Shown here one piece after another: positions 8,484-17,819 of a stretch of DNA of 42,326 nucleotides. The number at the start of each line of letters is the position of its first letter. Within the stretch, counting starts at the first letter, position 1. Location of the stretch: assembly GCA_007693535.1 (NCBI GenBank), contig REDK01000079.1, positions 1 to 42,326 on the forward strand, written 5' to 3'. The translations under genes and the position numbers were made by a program. The notes below the pieces were generated by a model that saw only the letters and a program-made list of their open reading frames with translations, was not told where the DNA came from and did no database searches. The DNA comes from Chromatiaceae bacterium (GTDB lineage: Bacteria > Pseudomonadota > Gammaproteobacteria > Chromatiales > Chromatiaceae).

Positions 8484-10322
8484 ATGGACACCCCCGAGCC
8501 GTCCACCGGCTTTGCCGATCTCGGTCTGAGCCCCGCCATCGCGCAGGCCGTCGCCGATCTGGGCTACGAGACTGCCACTGAGATCCAGACCCGCTGCATC
8601 CCCCATCTGCTCGCCGGCCGCGATCTGCTCGGTCAGGCCCAGACCGGTACCGGTAAGACCGCCGCCTATGCCCTACCGCTGTTGTCGACGATCACCCTGG
8701 AGCCGCCACCGGACCTGCCGCAGGTGCTGGTGCTGACCCCGACCCGGGAACTGGCCTTGCAGGTGGCCGAGTCGTTTCAGCTCTACGCGCGCCAACTGCC
8801 AGGCTTCCACGTGGTGCCAATCTACGGTGGTCAGGCCTATGGACAGCAGATCCGCGCCCTCGGGCGGGCACCACAGGTGGTGGTGGGGACCCCTGGGCGG
8901 GTGATGGACCATATGCGCCGCGGCACCCTGTCGCTGGCCGGGTTGCGCACCCTGGTGCTGGATGAAGCCGACGAGATGCTCGACATGGGCTTCGCCGATG
9001 ACATCGAGCAGGTCTTCGAGCATGCCCCACCGGATCGTCAGGTGGCCCTGTTCTCGGCCACCATGCCGGATACCATCCGGCGGGTCGCCCGGCAGCGCCT
9101 GCGCGATCCGGTGGAGATCCAGATCAGTGCCGGCTCGCTGACGGTGGAGGCCATCGATCAGCAGCACATCATCGTGACCCGCCATCACAAGTTCGAGGCC
9201 CTGAGCCGGCTGTTGGAACTGGAGGCAGCCGATGCGATGCTGGTGTTCGTGCGCACCCGCCACGGCACCATGGAGCTGGCCGATCTGCTCAAGGCCCATG
9301 GCTATGCCGCCGAGGCCCTGCATGGCGAGCTGGATCAGCCCCTGCGCGAGCGCATCATCGACGGACTCAAACAGGGGCGGCTGGATATTCTGGTCGCCAC
9401 CGACGTGGCCGCGCGCGGGCTCAATGTCGAGCGCGTCACCCATGTCATCAACTACGACATCCCCAACGATCCGCAGGCCTATGTCCATCGCATCGGTCGC
9501 ACCGGGCGGGCTGGGCGCACCGGGCGCGCCATCCTGCTGGTCGAGCCGCGCGAGCGCAGTCAGTTGCGGTCGATCGAGCGCAACATCGGGCGGCGTGTTC
9601 CGGAGATGCCGGCCCCCTCGGCCCAGGCCCTGAGTAGTGCGCGCATCGACCGCTTCACCGGCGATCTGCGCAAGACCCTGGCCCTGGAGGACCTGGACTT
9701 CTTCTATCGGCTGATCGCAGGGATACAGAAAGAGCAGGAACTGGATCTGATGGATATCGCCGCCGCTTTGGCCTTCCTGCTGCAGCGCGACCGGCCGCTC
9801 AGCGTCACCGAGGAACTGCGCCCGCCACCGCGGGAAGAGCGCCCGCCGCGGGAGCGTCGGCCGCGCTATGAGCGCGGCGGCGAGGCGGGTGGGCCGGATG
9901 ATCCGGCCCGCCGCGACTTTCCATCTCGTGGCAATCAAGAGCGCCGCGACGGTCCACCAAGGCGCGATCGCGGCGAGGACCTGACCCGCTATCGGGTCGA
10001 GGTTGGCCGCCGCCACGGCGTAACCCCGCGCGAGATCGTCGGTGCCATCGCCAACGAGTCCGGTATGGACGGACGCTATATTGGCCGTATCGATATCGAC
10101 GACGACTACAGCCTGGTCGATCTGCCGAGCGGTATGCCGAATGAGATTTTCCAGCACCTCAAGCGGGTGGTCGTCTGCGGACAACCGCTGCGCATCAGTC
10201 GCGACGAGGGCGCGGCGCCACGGCCGCGCCCAAGCTATGGTCGCGAAGAGCGCCCGCGCCCACGTCCACGCGATGGCGTATTCCGCCGCGATGATGGTCC
10301 CCCGCGCCGGCGGCGCGACTGA
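8484..10322 (+). CDS. deaD: DEAD-box ATP-dependent RNA helicase, DeaD/CsdA type
   Basis: The 612-residue protein has all helicase motifs in order. These are the Q motif region GYETATEIQTRCIP (about 30-45), motif I AQTGTGKT, Ia PTRELALQ, II DEADEMLD, III SATMPD and VI HRIGRTGRAGRTGRA (about 335-350). After the helicase core comes an Arg/Pro-rich linker. Then follows a DbpA-type RNA-binding domain with RYRVEVGRRHGVTPREI and MDGRYIGRIDIDDDYSLVDL (about 495-560), and an Arg-rich tail ends the protein. This layout matches DeaD/CsdA, a helicase that remodels RNA in ribosome assembly and cold adaptation. It is transcribed in the same direction as rsmA, another ribosome maturation gene, about 100 bases downstream. 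Confidence 0.93.
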   Translation: MDTPEPSTGFADLGLSPAIAQAVADLGYETATEIQTRCIPHLLAGRDLLGQAQTGTGKTAAYALPLLSTITLEPPPDLPQVLVLTPTRELALQVAESFQLYARQLPGFHVVPIYGGQAYGQQIRALGRAPQVVVGTPGRVMDHMRRGTLSLAGLRTLVLDEADEMLDMGFADDIEQVFEHAPPDRQVALFSATMPDTIRRVARQRLRDPVEIQISAGSLTVEAIDQQHIIVTRHHKFEALSRLLELEAADAMLVFVRTRHGTMELADLLKAHGYAAEALHGELDQPLRERIIDGLKQGRLDILVATDVAARGLNVERVTHVINYDIPNDPQAYVHRIGRTGRAGRTGRAILLVEPRERSQLRSIERNIGRRVPEMPAPSAQALSSARIDRFTGDLRKTLALEDLDFFYRLIAGIQKEQELDLMDIAAALAFLLQRDRPLSVTEELRPPPREERPPRERRPRYERGGEAGGPDDPARRDFPSRGNQERRDGPPRRDRGEDLTRYRVEVGRRHGVTPREIVGAIANESGMDGRYIGRIDIDDDYSLVDLPSGMPNEIFQHLKRVVVCGQPLRISRDEGAAPRPRPSYGREERPRPRPRDGVFRRDDGPPRRRRD

Positions 10323-10370
10323 GATGCCTGCTGGTCCGGTGCGGCCACGCCCTTGCGCGGCCAACCGGCG

Positions 10371-10388
10371 CCGCGGGCACACCCGCGG
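10371..10388 (+). terminator. GC hairpin after the helicase gene
   Basis: CCGCGGG (10371-10377) and CCCGCGG (10382-10388) form a perfect 7-bp stem with a CACA loop, between deaD and rsmA. No T-tract follows, so it may be a weak terminator, an RNA-stabilising hairpin or a chance GC palindrome. Confidence 0.4.
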
Positions 10389-10424
10389 CTAGCTTAGGAT
10401 GAACCGCCCAGGACGTTGACGCCG

Positions 10425-11219
10425 ATGACCATGACGCATCACCCGCGGCGGCGTTTCGGGCAAAACTTCCTGCATGATCCGGGCACGATCCGGCGCATCC
10501 TGGCGGCGATCGACCCGCGTCCGAGGGAGCATCTGATCGAGATCGGCCCTGGTCGCGGCGCCATCACCGCCGGTCTGCTGGCGGCGGCCGGCCGCCTCGA
10601 TGTGATCGAGATCGATCGCGATCTGGTCGGCCCGCTGGCCGCCAGCCTGGCCGGCACGGGTGACCTGCGGGTGCATCAGGCCGACGCCCTGACCTTCGAC
10701 CTCTGCGCCCTGGCCGCTCCCGACCGGCCGCTGCGTCTGGTCGGCAACCTCCCCTACAACATCTCCACCCCGCTGCTGTTTCGGTTCCTGGCCCAGGCCG
10801 ATTGTCTCATCGATCTGCACCTGTTATTGCAGCGCGAACTGGTCGAGCGCCTGGCTGCACCGCCCGGCTCGCGCATCTATGGGCGGCTGTCGGTGATGGT
10901 GCAGACCTATTGTCGGGCCGAGCGCCTGTTCGTTGTCGGTCCGGGCGCCTTCAACCCTGCCCCCAAGGTCGAATCGGCCCTGGTGCGACTCTGTCCCCAT
11001 CGCTCATTCCCGCATCCGGTCGCTGATCCCGCCTGGCACGCACGCATCGTCGCCGCAGCCTTCGGTCAACGTCGCAAGACCCTGCGCAATGCCCTGGGCG
11101 GACTCCTCGACGAGGTGGCCCTGCGCGCAGCCGGAATCGACCCCGGGGCGCGTGCCGAGACCCTGGATATCGCTGCATTTGCCCGCCTGGCCAATGCGAC
11201 CGGCGCCCGCCCCGGCTGA
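10425..11219 (+). CDS. rsmA: 16S rRNA adenine-N6,N6-dimethyltransferase RsmA (KsgA)
   Basis: About 264 residues. It dimethylates the two adjacent adenosines near the 3' end of 16S rRNA, using S-adenosylmethionine, during small-subunit maturation. Motifs: [10 protein letters not shown] at the N-terminus, the SAM-binding [10 protein letters not shown] (about 40-50), EIDRDLV, and the catalytic NLPYNIS (about 105-112), followed by [25 protein letters not shown] without interruption. Its length is normal for the family. The frame is open from a TTG at 10416. I prefer ATG 10425, because the AGGA at 10410-10413 lies at a suitable distance; ATG 10431 is also possible. Confidence 0.95.
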   Translation: MTMTHHPRRRFGQNFLHDPGTIRRILAAIDPRPREHLIEIGPGRGAITAGLLAAAGRLDVIEIDRDLVGPLAASLAGTGDLRVHQADALTFDLCALAAPDRPLRLVGNLPYNISTPLLFRFLAQADCLIDLHLLLQRELVERLAAPPGSRIYGRLSVMVQTYCRAERLFVVGPGAFNPAPKVESALVRLCPHRSFPHPVADPAWHARIVAAAFGQRRKTLRNALGGLLDEVALRAAGIDPGARAETLDIAAFARLANATGARPG

Positions 11220-11303
11220 CGCCGCCGCCTCGGTCGACAATCGCGCGAACGCACCCCGGCATCCACGCAATGCTGTCGCCGGCCGGGACCGACGCTGGTC
11301 GGG

Positions 11304-11332
11304 CTGTCATCTGAATGTCATCTTTGTGTCAT
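11304..11332 (+). promoter_or_regulatory. Tandem Pho-box half-sites upstream of pstS
   Basis: Three 7-bp direct repeats occur at exact 11-bp spacing: CTGTCAT (11304), ATGTCAT (11315) and GTGTCAT (11326). This is the arrangement of PhoB binding sites (CTGTCAT half-sites separated by AT-rich spacers). A possible -10 element, CATACT, lies about 20 bases downstream (near 11354). The pstS start codon is about 165 bases further on. The site predicts induction of the pst operon by phosphate starvation through PhoB. No phoB/phoR gene is in the window. Confidence 0.85.
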
Positions 11333-11496
11333 ATCGTGGTGACACCTGCGGCCCATACTGTGTGGCGCGGCAGCGCTGGTACAGGGCGCGGCCGTCCGCC
11401 GCCACGATCACGAGGCCTGGCCCGCAGCGGTGCCTAGAGTTCCGCTGGGGATTCCCCTCGATCCTGGCCAAAGTTCGCAAACTGAGGAATCTGGTG

Positions 11497-12471
11497 ATGA
11501 TGTTGCAGAAGACCCTGGTACTTGGCGTGGCTGCGGCCATGGGCGTTGCCTCCAGCGTTGCCCTTGCCGATGTCGACCCGAATCTGCCTGCCTACGAGCG
11601 TGTGTCTGGTATCTCCGGCAACCTGACCTCGGTCGGCTCCGATACCCTGAACAACCTGATGACCCTGTGGGCCGAGGAGTTCGCCAAGTTCTATCCGAAC
11701 GTGGCGATTCAGGTTCAGGGTGCCGGTTCTTCCACCGCCCCGCCGGCCCTGACCGAGGGAACGGCCAACTTCGGTCCGATGAGCCGCGCCATGCGCGACT
11801 CAGAGATCCGTGCCTTCGAGGATCGGCATGGCTTCCCTCCCACCGAGGTACCAGTCGCGATCGACATGATCGCCGTCTATGTCAACAAGGATAATCCGGT
11901 CGAAGGACTATCCCTGCCTCAGGTGGACGCCATCTTCTCGGCCACCCGTGCCTGCGGCTATCCCGAGGACATCACCACCTGGGGCCAGGTCGGCCTGACC
12001 GGTGGCTGGGCCGATCGCGACTTCACTCTCTATAGCCGTAATGCCGTCTCCGGTACCTATGGCTTCTTCAAGGAGGTCGCCCTGTGCGGCGGCGACTTCA
12101 AGTCCACCATCAACGAGCAGCCCGGCTCCTCCGCGGTGGTCCGTGGCGTCGAGCAGACCATCAATGGCATCGGCTACTCCGGTATCGGTTACCGGACCTC
12201 CGGTGTGCGTGTCGTCCCGTTGGCCAAGGAAGATGGCGGGGCCTTCGTCGAGGCCGCGGCCGCCAACGCCGCCACTGGCGAGTACCCGCTGGCACGCTTC
12301 CTGTACATCTATGCCAATGCCAACCCGGAGACCGGCTGGAATCCGCTGGAGCAGGAGTTCTTCCGGATGGTGCTGGCAAAAGAGGGTCAGGAAGTCGTGC
12401 ATCGCGACGGCTATGTGACCTTGCCGGCCGAGGCGACCACGCGGATTCGTGAAGAGGCCAAGTTGAACTGA
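11497..12471 (+). CDS. pstS: Phosphate ABC transporter, periplasmic phosphate-binding protein PstS
   Basis: About 324 residues with a clear signal peptide ([20 protein letters not shown], cleavage probably after ALA). The PBP-like domain shows [40 protein letters not shown] and [15 protein letters not shown], typical of phosphate-binding PstS-like proteins. It captures phosphate in the periplasm and delivers it to PstCA. The start ATG at 11497 (GAGG 9 bases upstream) gives a proper signal peptide; the frame is open further upstream but that part is not conserved. A Pho box lies upstream and a hairpin follows the stop. This is consistent with pstS being expressed above the rest of the operon. 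Confidence 0.95.
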   Translation: MMLQKTLVLGVAAAMGVASSVALADVDPNLPAYERVSGISGNLTSVGSDTLNNLMTLWAEEFAKFYPNVAIQVQGAGSSTAPPALTEGTANFGPMSRAMRDSEIRAFEDRHGFPPTEVPVAIDMIAVYVNKDNPVEGLSLPQVDAIFSATRACGYPEDITTWGQVGLTGGWADRDFTLYSRNAVSGTYGFFKEVALCGGDFKSTINEQPGSSAVVRGVEQTINGIGYSGIGYRTSGVRVVPLAKEDGGAFVEAAAANAATGEYPLARFLYIYANANPETGWNPLEQEFFRMVLAKEGQEVVHRDGYVTLPAEATTRIREEAKLN

Positions 12472-12485
12472 CCGGTCTCGCACTG

Positions 12486-12514
12486 GCCGACCAAGGCCAC
12501 CCGGCCTGGTCGGC
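12486..12514 (+). terminator. Strong hairpin in the pstS-pstC gap
   Basis: GCCGACCAAGGCC (12486-12498) pairs with GGCCTGGTCGGC (12503-12514) over 12 bp with one bulged A and an ACCC loop. It starts 15 bases after the pstS stop and has no T-tract. A likely role is partial termination, or 3'-end protection of the pstS message to give more binding protein than permease; this is inferred from position. Confidence 0.6.
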
Positions 12515-12721
12515 ATGCCCAGGTCGTCGGCATGCCTGGCCGGCTTCTGGCGCGCACGCGCAGCTCGATCACACTCGTCTTGCTCGGCACCTTGCCCTGC
12601 CCGTGACGCAAGACCCCGGCGACCCTGGCGACCGGTGCCGAGTGGGCCTGCTGCATGCCGGCAATCAGCCGCAGTGCCCCACCGGGTCGCCAACAATCAT
12701 CAGCGAAACCAGCCATTACAG

Positions 12722-15037
12722 ATGGACATTCCCACGCCTGCCAACGCGGCGCCTGCCAACGCGACCACGGCAGCGGTTTCCCTGCTGCCGAACCGGGAGC
12801 GACGTGAGAAACTGCGCCGCATCCGCGGCATCCGCGACGCCGTCAGCAAGTACGGTGTCGCCAGTGCCGGAATCGGGGTCATCTTCGCCCTGGCGCTGAT
12901 CTTCATCTATCTTTTCTATGAAACCATACCGCTACTGAAGCCGGTCGGAATGGAGATCGCCGGCACCCTCGCCGTTCCTGGCGACGAAGAGCCTGCCCCC
13001 ACCGTGCATTTGACCCTCGACCGCTTCGAGGAGATCGGCGGGCGCTTCTCCGCCTCCGGTGCCATCACGTTCTTCTCTACCGCCGACGGCCGCATCCTCA
13101 GCCGCACAGCCGTCAGCATGCCAGCTACTGCCAGTGTGACTGCCTTCGGCCGCTCCGAGAGCCGCAAGAGCCTATTCGTCTATGGCTTCTCCGATGGTTC
13201 GCTGCTGCCCCTGCAGGTCGAATACCGTCAAACCTTCATGGACGGCGTTCGCACCATCACCCCCGTGCTCGGCTTTCCGCTCGGAGAAGAGCCGATCCGG
13301 GTCAGCGGCGGGATTGATGGGAATTATTCAGCGCTCACCATCGTCGATGGTCGTGGCGGCTATGTCATCGCGGGCGGTACCGATGCCGGCGAAATTACCA
13401 TGGCGCGCTTCAGTACCCGCCGCAACATGTTCACGCGCGAGATGGAGATCACCCGCTCTGACTATAACCTGCCGGCCATCCCCCGACCGGTGCGCCAGTT
13501 GGTGGTCAACGAATCCCTGCGCAACCTGTTCGCCGTCGATGATCAGGGCATGCTCTATAACTTCGACATCGTTGATGGCAGTCAGGCTCGACTGATCGAG
13601 ACGGTCGAATTGGTCCCGGACGGCGTCTCGGTCACGGCGAGCGAATTTCTGGTTGGCTCCCGGTCGCTGATCGTCGGCGGCTCCGATGGCAGCGTCGCGC
13701 AATGGTTTCTGGTGCGCGATGAGGAGACCGGCAAGCCGCACCTGACCCGCATCCGCGGGTTCCGACCGCATCAGGCCCCGGTCACCTTCATCGAGCCGGA
13801 ATATAACCGCAAGGGCTTCCTGAGTGGCGATGAGAGCGGCGAGATTGCCCTGCACTACGCCACCTCCAGCGTCACGCTCAAGCGCCTGCAGGTCGGTGAC
13901 GAACCGGTCTCGCGGATCGCCATCTCGCCGATCAACAGCCTGGCCCTGGTCAAGCGTGAGGCGGTGGATGAACTCGACCTGATCCGCATCGACAACCCCC
14001 ATCCGCAGACCTCCTGGAGTGGTCTCTGGGGTCAAGTCTGGTACGAGGGTCGCAGTCAGCCGGAGTTCATCTGGCAATCCTCCTCGGCCGATGATGCCTT
14101 CGAGTCTAAATTCAGCCTGGTGCCCTTGTCGGTGGGTACCCTGAAGGCGGCCCTGTTTGCAATGTTGCTGGCCGCCCCCCTGGCGATCATGGGCGCGATC
14201 TATACCGCCTATTTCATGTCGCCGCGTATGCGCCGGATCGTCAAACCCTCGATCGAACTGATGGAGGCACTACCGACGGTCATCCTGGGTTTTCTCGCCG
14301 GCATCTGGCTGGCTCCCTTCATCGAGAACAATCTGCCGATCGTCTTCGTCGGACTGCCCCTGATTCCGGTCGGGGTGCTGTTGGCAGGATTCATCTGGAG
14401 CCGACTGCCCAGCTCGGTGCGCAACCGGGTCGCCCCAGGCTGGGAGGGCGCCCTGCTGATCCCGGTGGTCATCCTGCTCGGCTGGATGACCGTGGCATTG
14501 AGCCCGTGGATCGAGATCGCCTTCTTCGACGGCTCCATGCGGCAATGGCTGACCAGCGTCGGCATCCCCTATGACCAGCGCAATGCCCTGATCGTCGGCC
14601 TCGCTATGGGCTTTGCGGTGATCCCGACCATCTTCTCGATTGCCGAGGATGCCGTTTTCAATGTCCCGCGGCATCTCACCCAGGGTTCGCTGGCGCTCGG
14701 TGCCACCCCCTGGCAGACGGTGACCGGCGTGGTTCTGCTCACCGCGAGCCCCGGCATCTTCTCCGCGGTGATGATCGGCTTTGGGCGCGCGGTCGGCGAG
14801 ACCATGATCGTGCTGATGGCCTCGGGCAACAGCCCGATCGTCAACTTCAGTATCTTCGAGGGGATGCGCACGCTGGCCGCCAATATTGCCGTCGAACTGC
14901 CCGAGACCGCAGTGGGTTCCACCCACTTCCGGGTCCTGTTCGTCTCGGCGTTGGTGCTGCTGATCTTTACCTTTGTGCTGAATACCGCCGCCGAGGTGGT
15001 CCGCCAGCGGCTGCGCAAGCGCTATGCCTCCCTCTGA
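12722..15037 (+). CDS. pstC: Phosphate ABC transporter permease PstC (long form)
   Basis: About 771 residues, much longer than the roughly 320-residue E. coli PstC. One N-terminal transmembrane helix (about 58-80, VIFALALIFIYLFYETIPLL) is followed by a large periplasmic region of about 370 residues with repeating WD-like strands (for example LRNLFAVDDQGMLYNFDIVDG). The usual PstC membrane domain covers about residues 475-770 and contains the ATPase-contact loop (LALGATPWQTVTGVVLLTAS, then GRAVGETMIV). This long form is common in gammaproteobacteria. The frame extends upstream to 12515, but residues before MDIPTPANAA look non-coding, so ATG 12722 is chosen even though its ribosome binding site is weak. 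Confidence 0.93.
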   Translation: MDIPTPANAAPANATTAAVSLLPNRERREKLRRIRGIRDAVSKYGVASAGIGVIFALALIFIYLFYETIPLLKPVGMEIAGTLAVPGDEEPAPTVHLTLDRFEEIGGRFSASGAITFFSTADGRILSRTAVSMPATASVTAFGRSESRKSLFVYGFSDGSLLPLQVEYRQTFMDGVRTITPVLGFPLGEEPIRVSGGIDGNYSALTIVDGRGGYVIAGGTDAGEITMARFSTRRNMFTREMEITRSDYNLPAIPRPVRQLVVNESLRNLFAVDDQGMLYNFDIVDGSQARLIETVELVPDGVSVTASEFLVGSRSLIVGGSDGSVAQWFLVRDEETGKPHLTRIRGFRPHQAPVTFIEPEYNRKGFLSGDESGEIALHYATSSVTLKRLQVGDEPVSRIAISPINSLALVKREAVDELDLIRIDNPHPQTSWSGLWGQVWYEGRSQPEFIWQSSSADDAFESKFSLVPLSVGTLKAALFAMLLAAPLAIMGAIYTAYFMSPRMRRIVKPSIELMEALPTVILGFLAGIWLAPFIENNLPIVFVGLPLIPVGVLLAGFIWSRLPSSVRNRVAPGWEGALLIPVVILLGWMTVALSPWIEIAFFDGSMRQWLTSVGIPYDQRNALIVGLAMGFAVIPTIFSIAEDAVFNVPRHLTQGSLALGATPWQTVTGVVLLTASPGIFSAVMIGFGRAVGETMIVLMASGNSPIVNFSIFEGMRTLAANIAVELPETAVGSTHFRVLFVSALVLLIFTFVLNTAAEVVRQRLRKRYASL

Positions 15038-15063
15038 GTCACGCGCATCGAGAGGTCGATCCA

Positions 15064-16722
15064 ATGAATAAGTGGTGGAAGAGCGGTGCGCCCTGGATCT
15101 GGCTCCACGGTGGTGCCGTGAGTATCAGCATCATTATGGTGTTTGGCCTGTTGCTGCTGATCCTGGTCCGCGGTTTCGGTCACTTCTGGCCGCATCCGGT
15201 GTTGCAGACCGAATATCAGGTACCGGCGACCGGCGAGCGCATGGAGGTCATCGGTGAGTTGCGCCGGTCTGAGACCCTGACCGGTCAGTCGATGCGCGAT
15301 GCCGGCATCCCGATCCCGGTTGATCAGGTCCTCGTGACGCGGCATCTGATCAAGCTCGGCAATCGCGATATCGCGGGTCGCGATTTCATGTACTTCATCG
15401 ACGACTTCATGGGCGACTGGCAGTATCCGCGCAACGTCGCGGTGCTGGAAAGGCGGGAATGGGGGGACTTCTTCGGCAAGCCGATTCGCCTGCTGGAGGG
15501 CGATCAGCAGCTAACCCTGGGCGGGGATGAACTCTGGCCGGAATTTCAGCGAAGACTGGCGCGCAGCAACCAGATGTTCGACGAGATCCGCCGCATCGAG
15601 CGTGTCGAGATCGGCAACATTAATTTTCGCCTGGAACGGGTGCGACTCAATCAGCGCCGGGCGGAACTGCGCGAGAGTCTGACGCCAGAACTGGAGGCAG
15701 AATTCAAGGCCCAGCGCCAAGTCTTGCAGGCAGAGTACAGCGAACTCCAGCAGCGACTCAACCAACTCAGGGAAGAAAGCCGGCGCGATGCGATCGTGAT
15801 GCAGGTCGCCGGGGGTGACGAGGTGACCGTACGACTCGATCAGATCGTCAAGGCCTGGCAACCCAACGCCATGTCCATTCCGGCTAAGGTGGTGTTCTAC
15901 GCGCAGGACTTCGCCGGGTTCATCTTCGGCTTTCCGCGCGAGGCTAACACCGAGGGAGGGATCTTCCCGGCCATCTTCGGCACCGTGGTCATGGTGTTGG
16001 TGATGTCGGTGATGGTGACGCCTTTCGGGGTGCTGGCGGCAATCTATCTGCGCGAGTATGCCAAACAGGGCAATCTGCTTAAGACCATTCGCATTTCGGT
16101 CTATAATCTTGCCGGGGTGCCATCGATCGTGTTCGGTGTCTTTGGCCTGGGCTTTTTTGTCTATCTGGTCGGCGGTGCCATCGACCAAGCCGCCTTTCCC
16201 GAGGCCCTGCCGGCGCCGACCTTCGGCACCCCCGGCCTGTTCTGGGCCTCGCTGACGCTGGCCCTGCTGACCCTGCCGGTGGTGATCGTCTCGACCGAGG
16301 AGGGCCTGGCGCGCATCCCCTCGACCATTCGCGAGGGCTCGCTGGCACTCGGGGCGACCAAGGCCGAGACCCTGTGGAAGGTGGTGGTGCCATTGGCCAC
16401 CCCGGCCATGATGACCGGCTTGATCCTGGCCATTGCCCGCGCCGCCGGCGAGGTGGCACCGCTGATGCTGGTTGGCGTGGTCAAGCTGGCCCCGACCCTA
16501 CCCATCGATGGCAACTTCCCCTTCCTGCATCTGGAACGCAAGATCATGCATCTTGGTTTCCATATCTATGACGTCGGCTTTCAGAGCCCGCACGCCGAGG
16601 CCGCCGAGCAACTGGTCTATGCGACCGCGCTGATCCTGGTGCTGTTGATCGTGGTACTGAACCTGACCGCGATCACCATCCGCAACCGACTGCGCGAGAA
16701 GTACCGGGCCGAGAGCGATTAG
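15064..16722 (+). CDS. pstA: Phosphate ABC transporter permease PstA (long form)
   Basis: The 552-residue protein is also longer than the classical PstA (about 300). An N-terminal membrane helix (about 18-38) precedes an inserted periplasmic region with a predicted coiled coil (about 190-245, rich in Glu, Gln, Leu and Arg). The C-terminal domain (about 295-545) has the permease helices and the loop EGSLALGATKAETLWKVVVP, followed by ARAAGEVAPLMLVG. It pairs with PstC to form the phosphate channel. The start ATG at 15064 has a GAGAGG site 26 bases after the pstC stop, so the two genes are tightly coupled. Confidence 0.95.
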   Translation: MNKWWKSGAPWIWLHGGAVSISIIMVFGLLLLILVRGFGHFWPHPVLQTEYQVPATGERMEVIGELRRSETLTGQSMRDAGIPIPVDQVLVTRHLIKLGNRDIAGRDFMYFIDDFMGDWQYPRNVAVLERREWGDFFGKPIRLLEGDQQLTLGGDELWPEFQRRLARSNQMFDEIRRIERVEIGNINFRLERVRLNQRRAELRESLTPELEAEFKAQRQVLQAEYSELQQRLNQLREESRRDAIVMQVAGGDEVTVRLDQIVKAWQPNAMSIPAKVVFYAQDFAGFIFGFPREANTEGGIFPAIFGTVVMVLVMSVMVTPFGVLAAIYLREYAKQGNLLKTIRISVYNLAGVPSIVFGVFGLGFFVYLVGGAIDQAAFPEALPAPTFGTPGLFWASLTLALLTLPVVIVSTEEGLARIPSTIREGSLALGATKAETLWKVVVPLATPAMMTGLILAIARAAGEVAPLMLVGVVKLAPTLPIDGNFPFLHLERKIMHLGFHIYDVGFQSPHAEAAEQLVYATALILVLLIVVLNLTAITIRNRLREKYRAESD

Positions 16723-16730
16723 GCCGCCCC

Positions 16731-16764
16731 GGCCGGCACCGCTGCCTGCGCGCGGTGCCCGGCC
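16731..16764 (+). terminator. Hairpin in the pstA-pstB gap
   Basis: GGCCGGCACCGC (16731-16742) pairs with GCGGTGCCCGGCC (16752-16764) over 12 bp with one bulged base and a 9-base loop. It lies directly after the pstA stop. No T-tract follows, so it may modulate readthrough or mRNA decay within the operon rather than end it. Confidence 0.5.
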
Positions 16765-16809
16765 CTCATGCTCGGGTCTCGGCCCAGACCAACCTCTTTG
16801 GAGCTGCAG

Positions 16810-17658
16810 ATGATTCCAACCCACGCTATCCCCGCCGCGACCAGCAGCATGGCCGCTGGGCTCTTCGATACCCAAAACCGCGAGGTGCTGTCGCTGGCCG
16901 ACGAGGAGATCGCGATCTCGGTCCAGGATCTCGGCCTCTACTATGGCAACGATCAGGCGCTGAAGTCCGTGACCATGGACGTGCCCGCCCGCCGCGTCAC
17001 TGCTTTCATCGGTCCCTCCGGCTGCGGTAAGTCGACGTTGTTGCGCTGTTTCAACCGGATGAACGATCTGATCGACATCGTACGGATCGAGGGCGAGATC
17101 AATCTGCACGGCCAGAACATCTATGCCCGCGGTGTCGATGTGGCCGAACTGCGACGGCGCATCGGCATGGTGTTCCAGAAGCCGAATCCGTTCCCCAAGT
17201 CGATCTACGAAAACGTTGCCTACGGACTGCGGCTGCAGGGAGTCAAGGAGCGTGCCACGCTCGATGAGGTGGTCGAGCGCTCGTTGAAGGCGGTGGCCCT
17301 GTGGGACGAGGTCAAGGACCGCCTCGCTAGCAATGCCTTCGGCCTCTCCGGCGGCCAACAGCAGCGCCTGGTCATCGCTCGCGCCATTGCCATCGAGCCG
17401 GAGGTGCTGTTGCTCGACGAGCCCACCTCGGCGCTCGACCCGATCTCCACTGCCAAGATCGAGCAACTGATCGACGAGTTGAAAGAGCAGTACACGATCC
17501 TGATCGTGACTCATAATATGCAGCAGGCCGGGCGCGTCTCTGACTACACCGCCTACATGTACTTGGGTGAACTCGTGGAGTATGCCGATACGATGCACCT
17601 GTTCACCAACCCCAGCCAGAAGGCGACCGAGGATTACATCACTGGGCGCTACGGCTAG
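16810..17658 (+). CDS. pstB: Phosphate ABC transporter ATP-binding protein PstB
   Basis: A 282-residue ATPase that powers phosphate import through PstCA at the inner membrane face. Visible motifs are Walker [12 protein letters not shown] (about 68-78), the Q-loop region [20 protein letters not shown], signature [14 protein letters not shown] (about 180), Walker [14 protein letters not shown] and the switch His in [11 protein letters not shown]. The start at ATG 16810 yields a short N-terminal extension (about 35 residues) before the ABC domain, common in proteobacterial PstB. An in-frame CTG/TTG start further upstream is less likely. Confidence 0.96.
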   Translation: MIPTHAIPAATSSMAAGLFDTQNREVLSLADEEIAISVQDLGLYYGNDQALKSVTMDVPARRVTAFIGPSGCGKSTLLRCFNRMNDLIDIVRIEGEINLHGQNIYARGVDVAELRRRIGMVFQKPNPFPKSIYENVAYGLRLQGVKERATLDEVVERSLKAVALWDEVKDRLASNAFGLSGGQQQRLVIARAIAIEPEVLLLDEPTSALDPISTAKIEQLIDELKEQYTILIVTHNMQQAGRVSDYTAYMYLGELVEYADTMHLFTNPSQKATEDYITGRYG

Positions 17659-17819
17659 CTAGCTAGGGTCGGGCAACACGGGGACGCTGCAAGCTGACTG
17701 CGATCCCTTGCGGTCGGACGTGCGCGACGTCAACCGGAGCCGATACCAATGATCCAGGCCGTCCAGCGGCCACATCCACCAGAGGCCAGTGGCCGTACCC
17801 ACCAGAGGAAAGTCGGGCG

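Noticed and set aside
8673-10382. Minus-strand frame of 569 codons opposite the DEAD-box helicase gene
   Set aside because: It has no recognisable domain and lies fully over a gene with a complete set of helicase motifs.
10933-11496. Upstream extension of pstS by about 188 codons
   Set aside because: It overlaps rsmA and the Pho box; the signal peptide begins at 11497.
12515-12721. Upstream extension of pstC
   Set aside because: The sequence covers part of the pstS-pstC hairpin region and has no conserved features; PstC begins at MDIPT.
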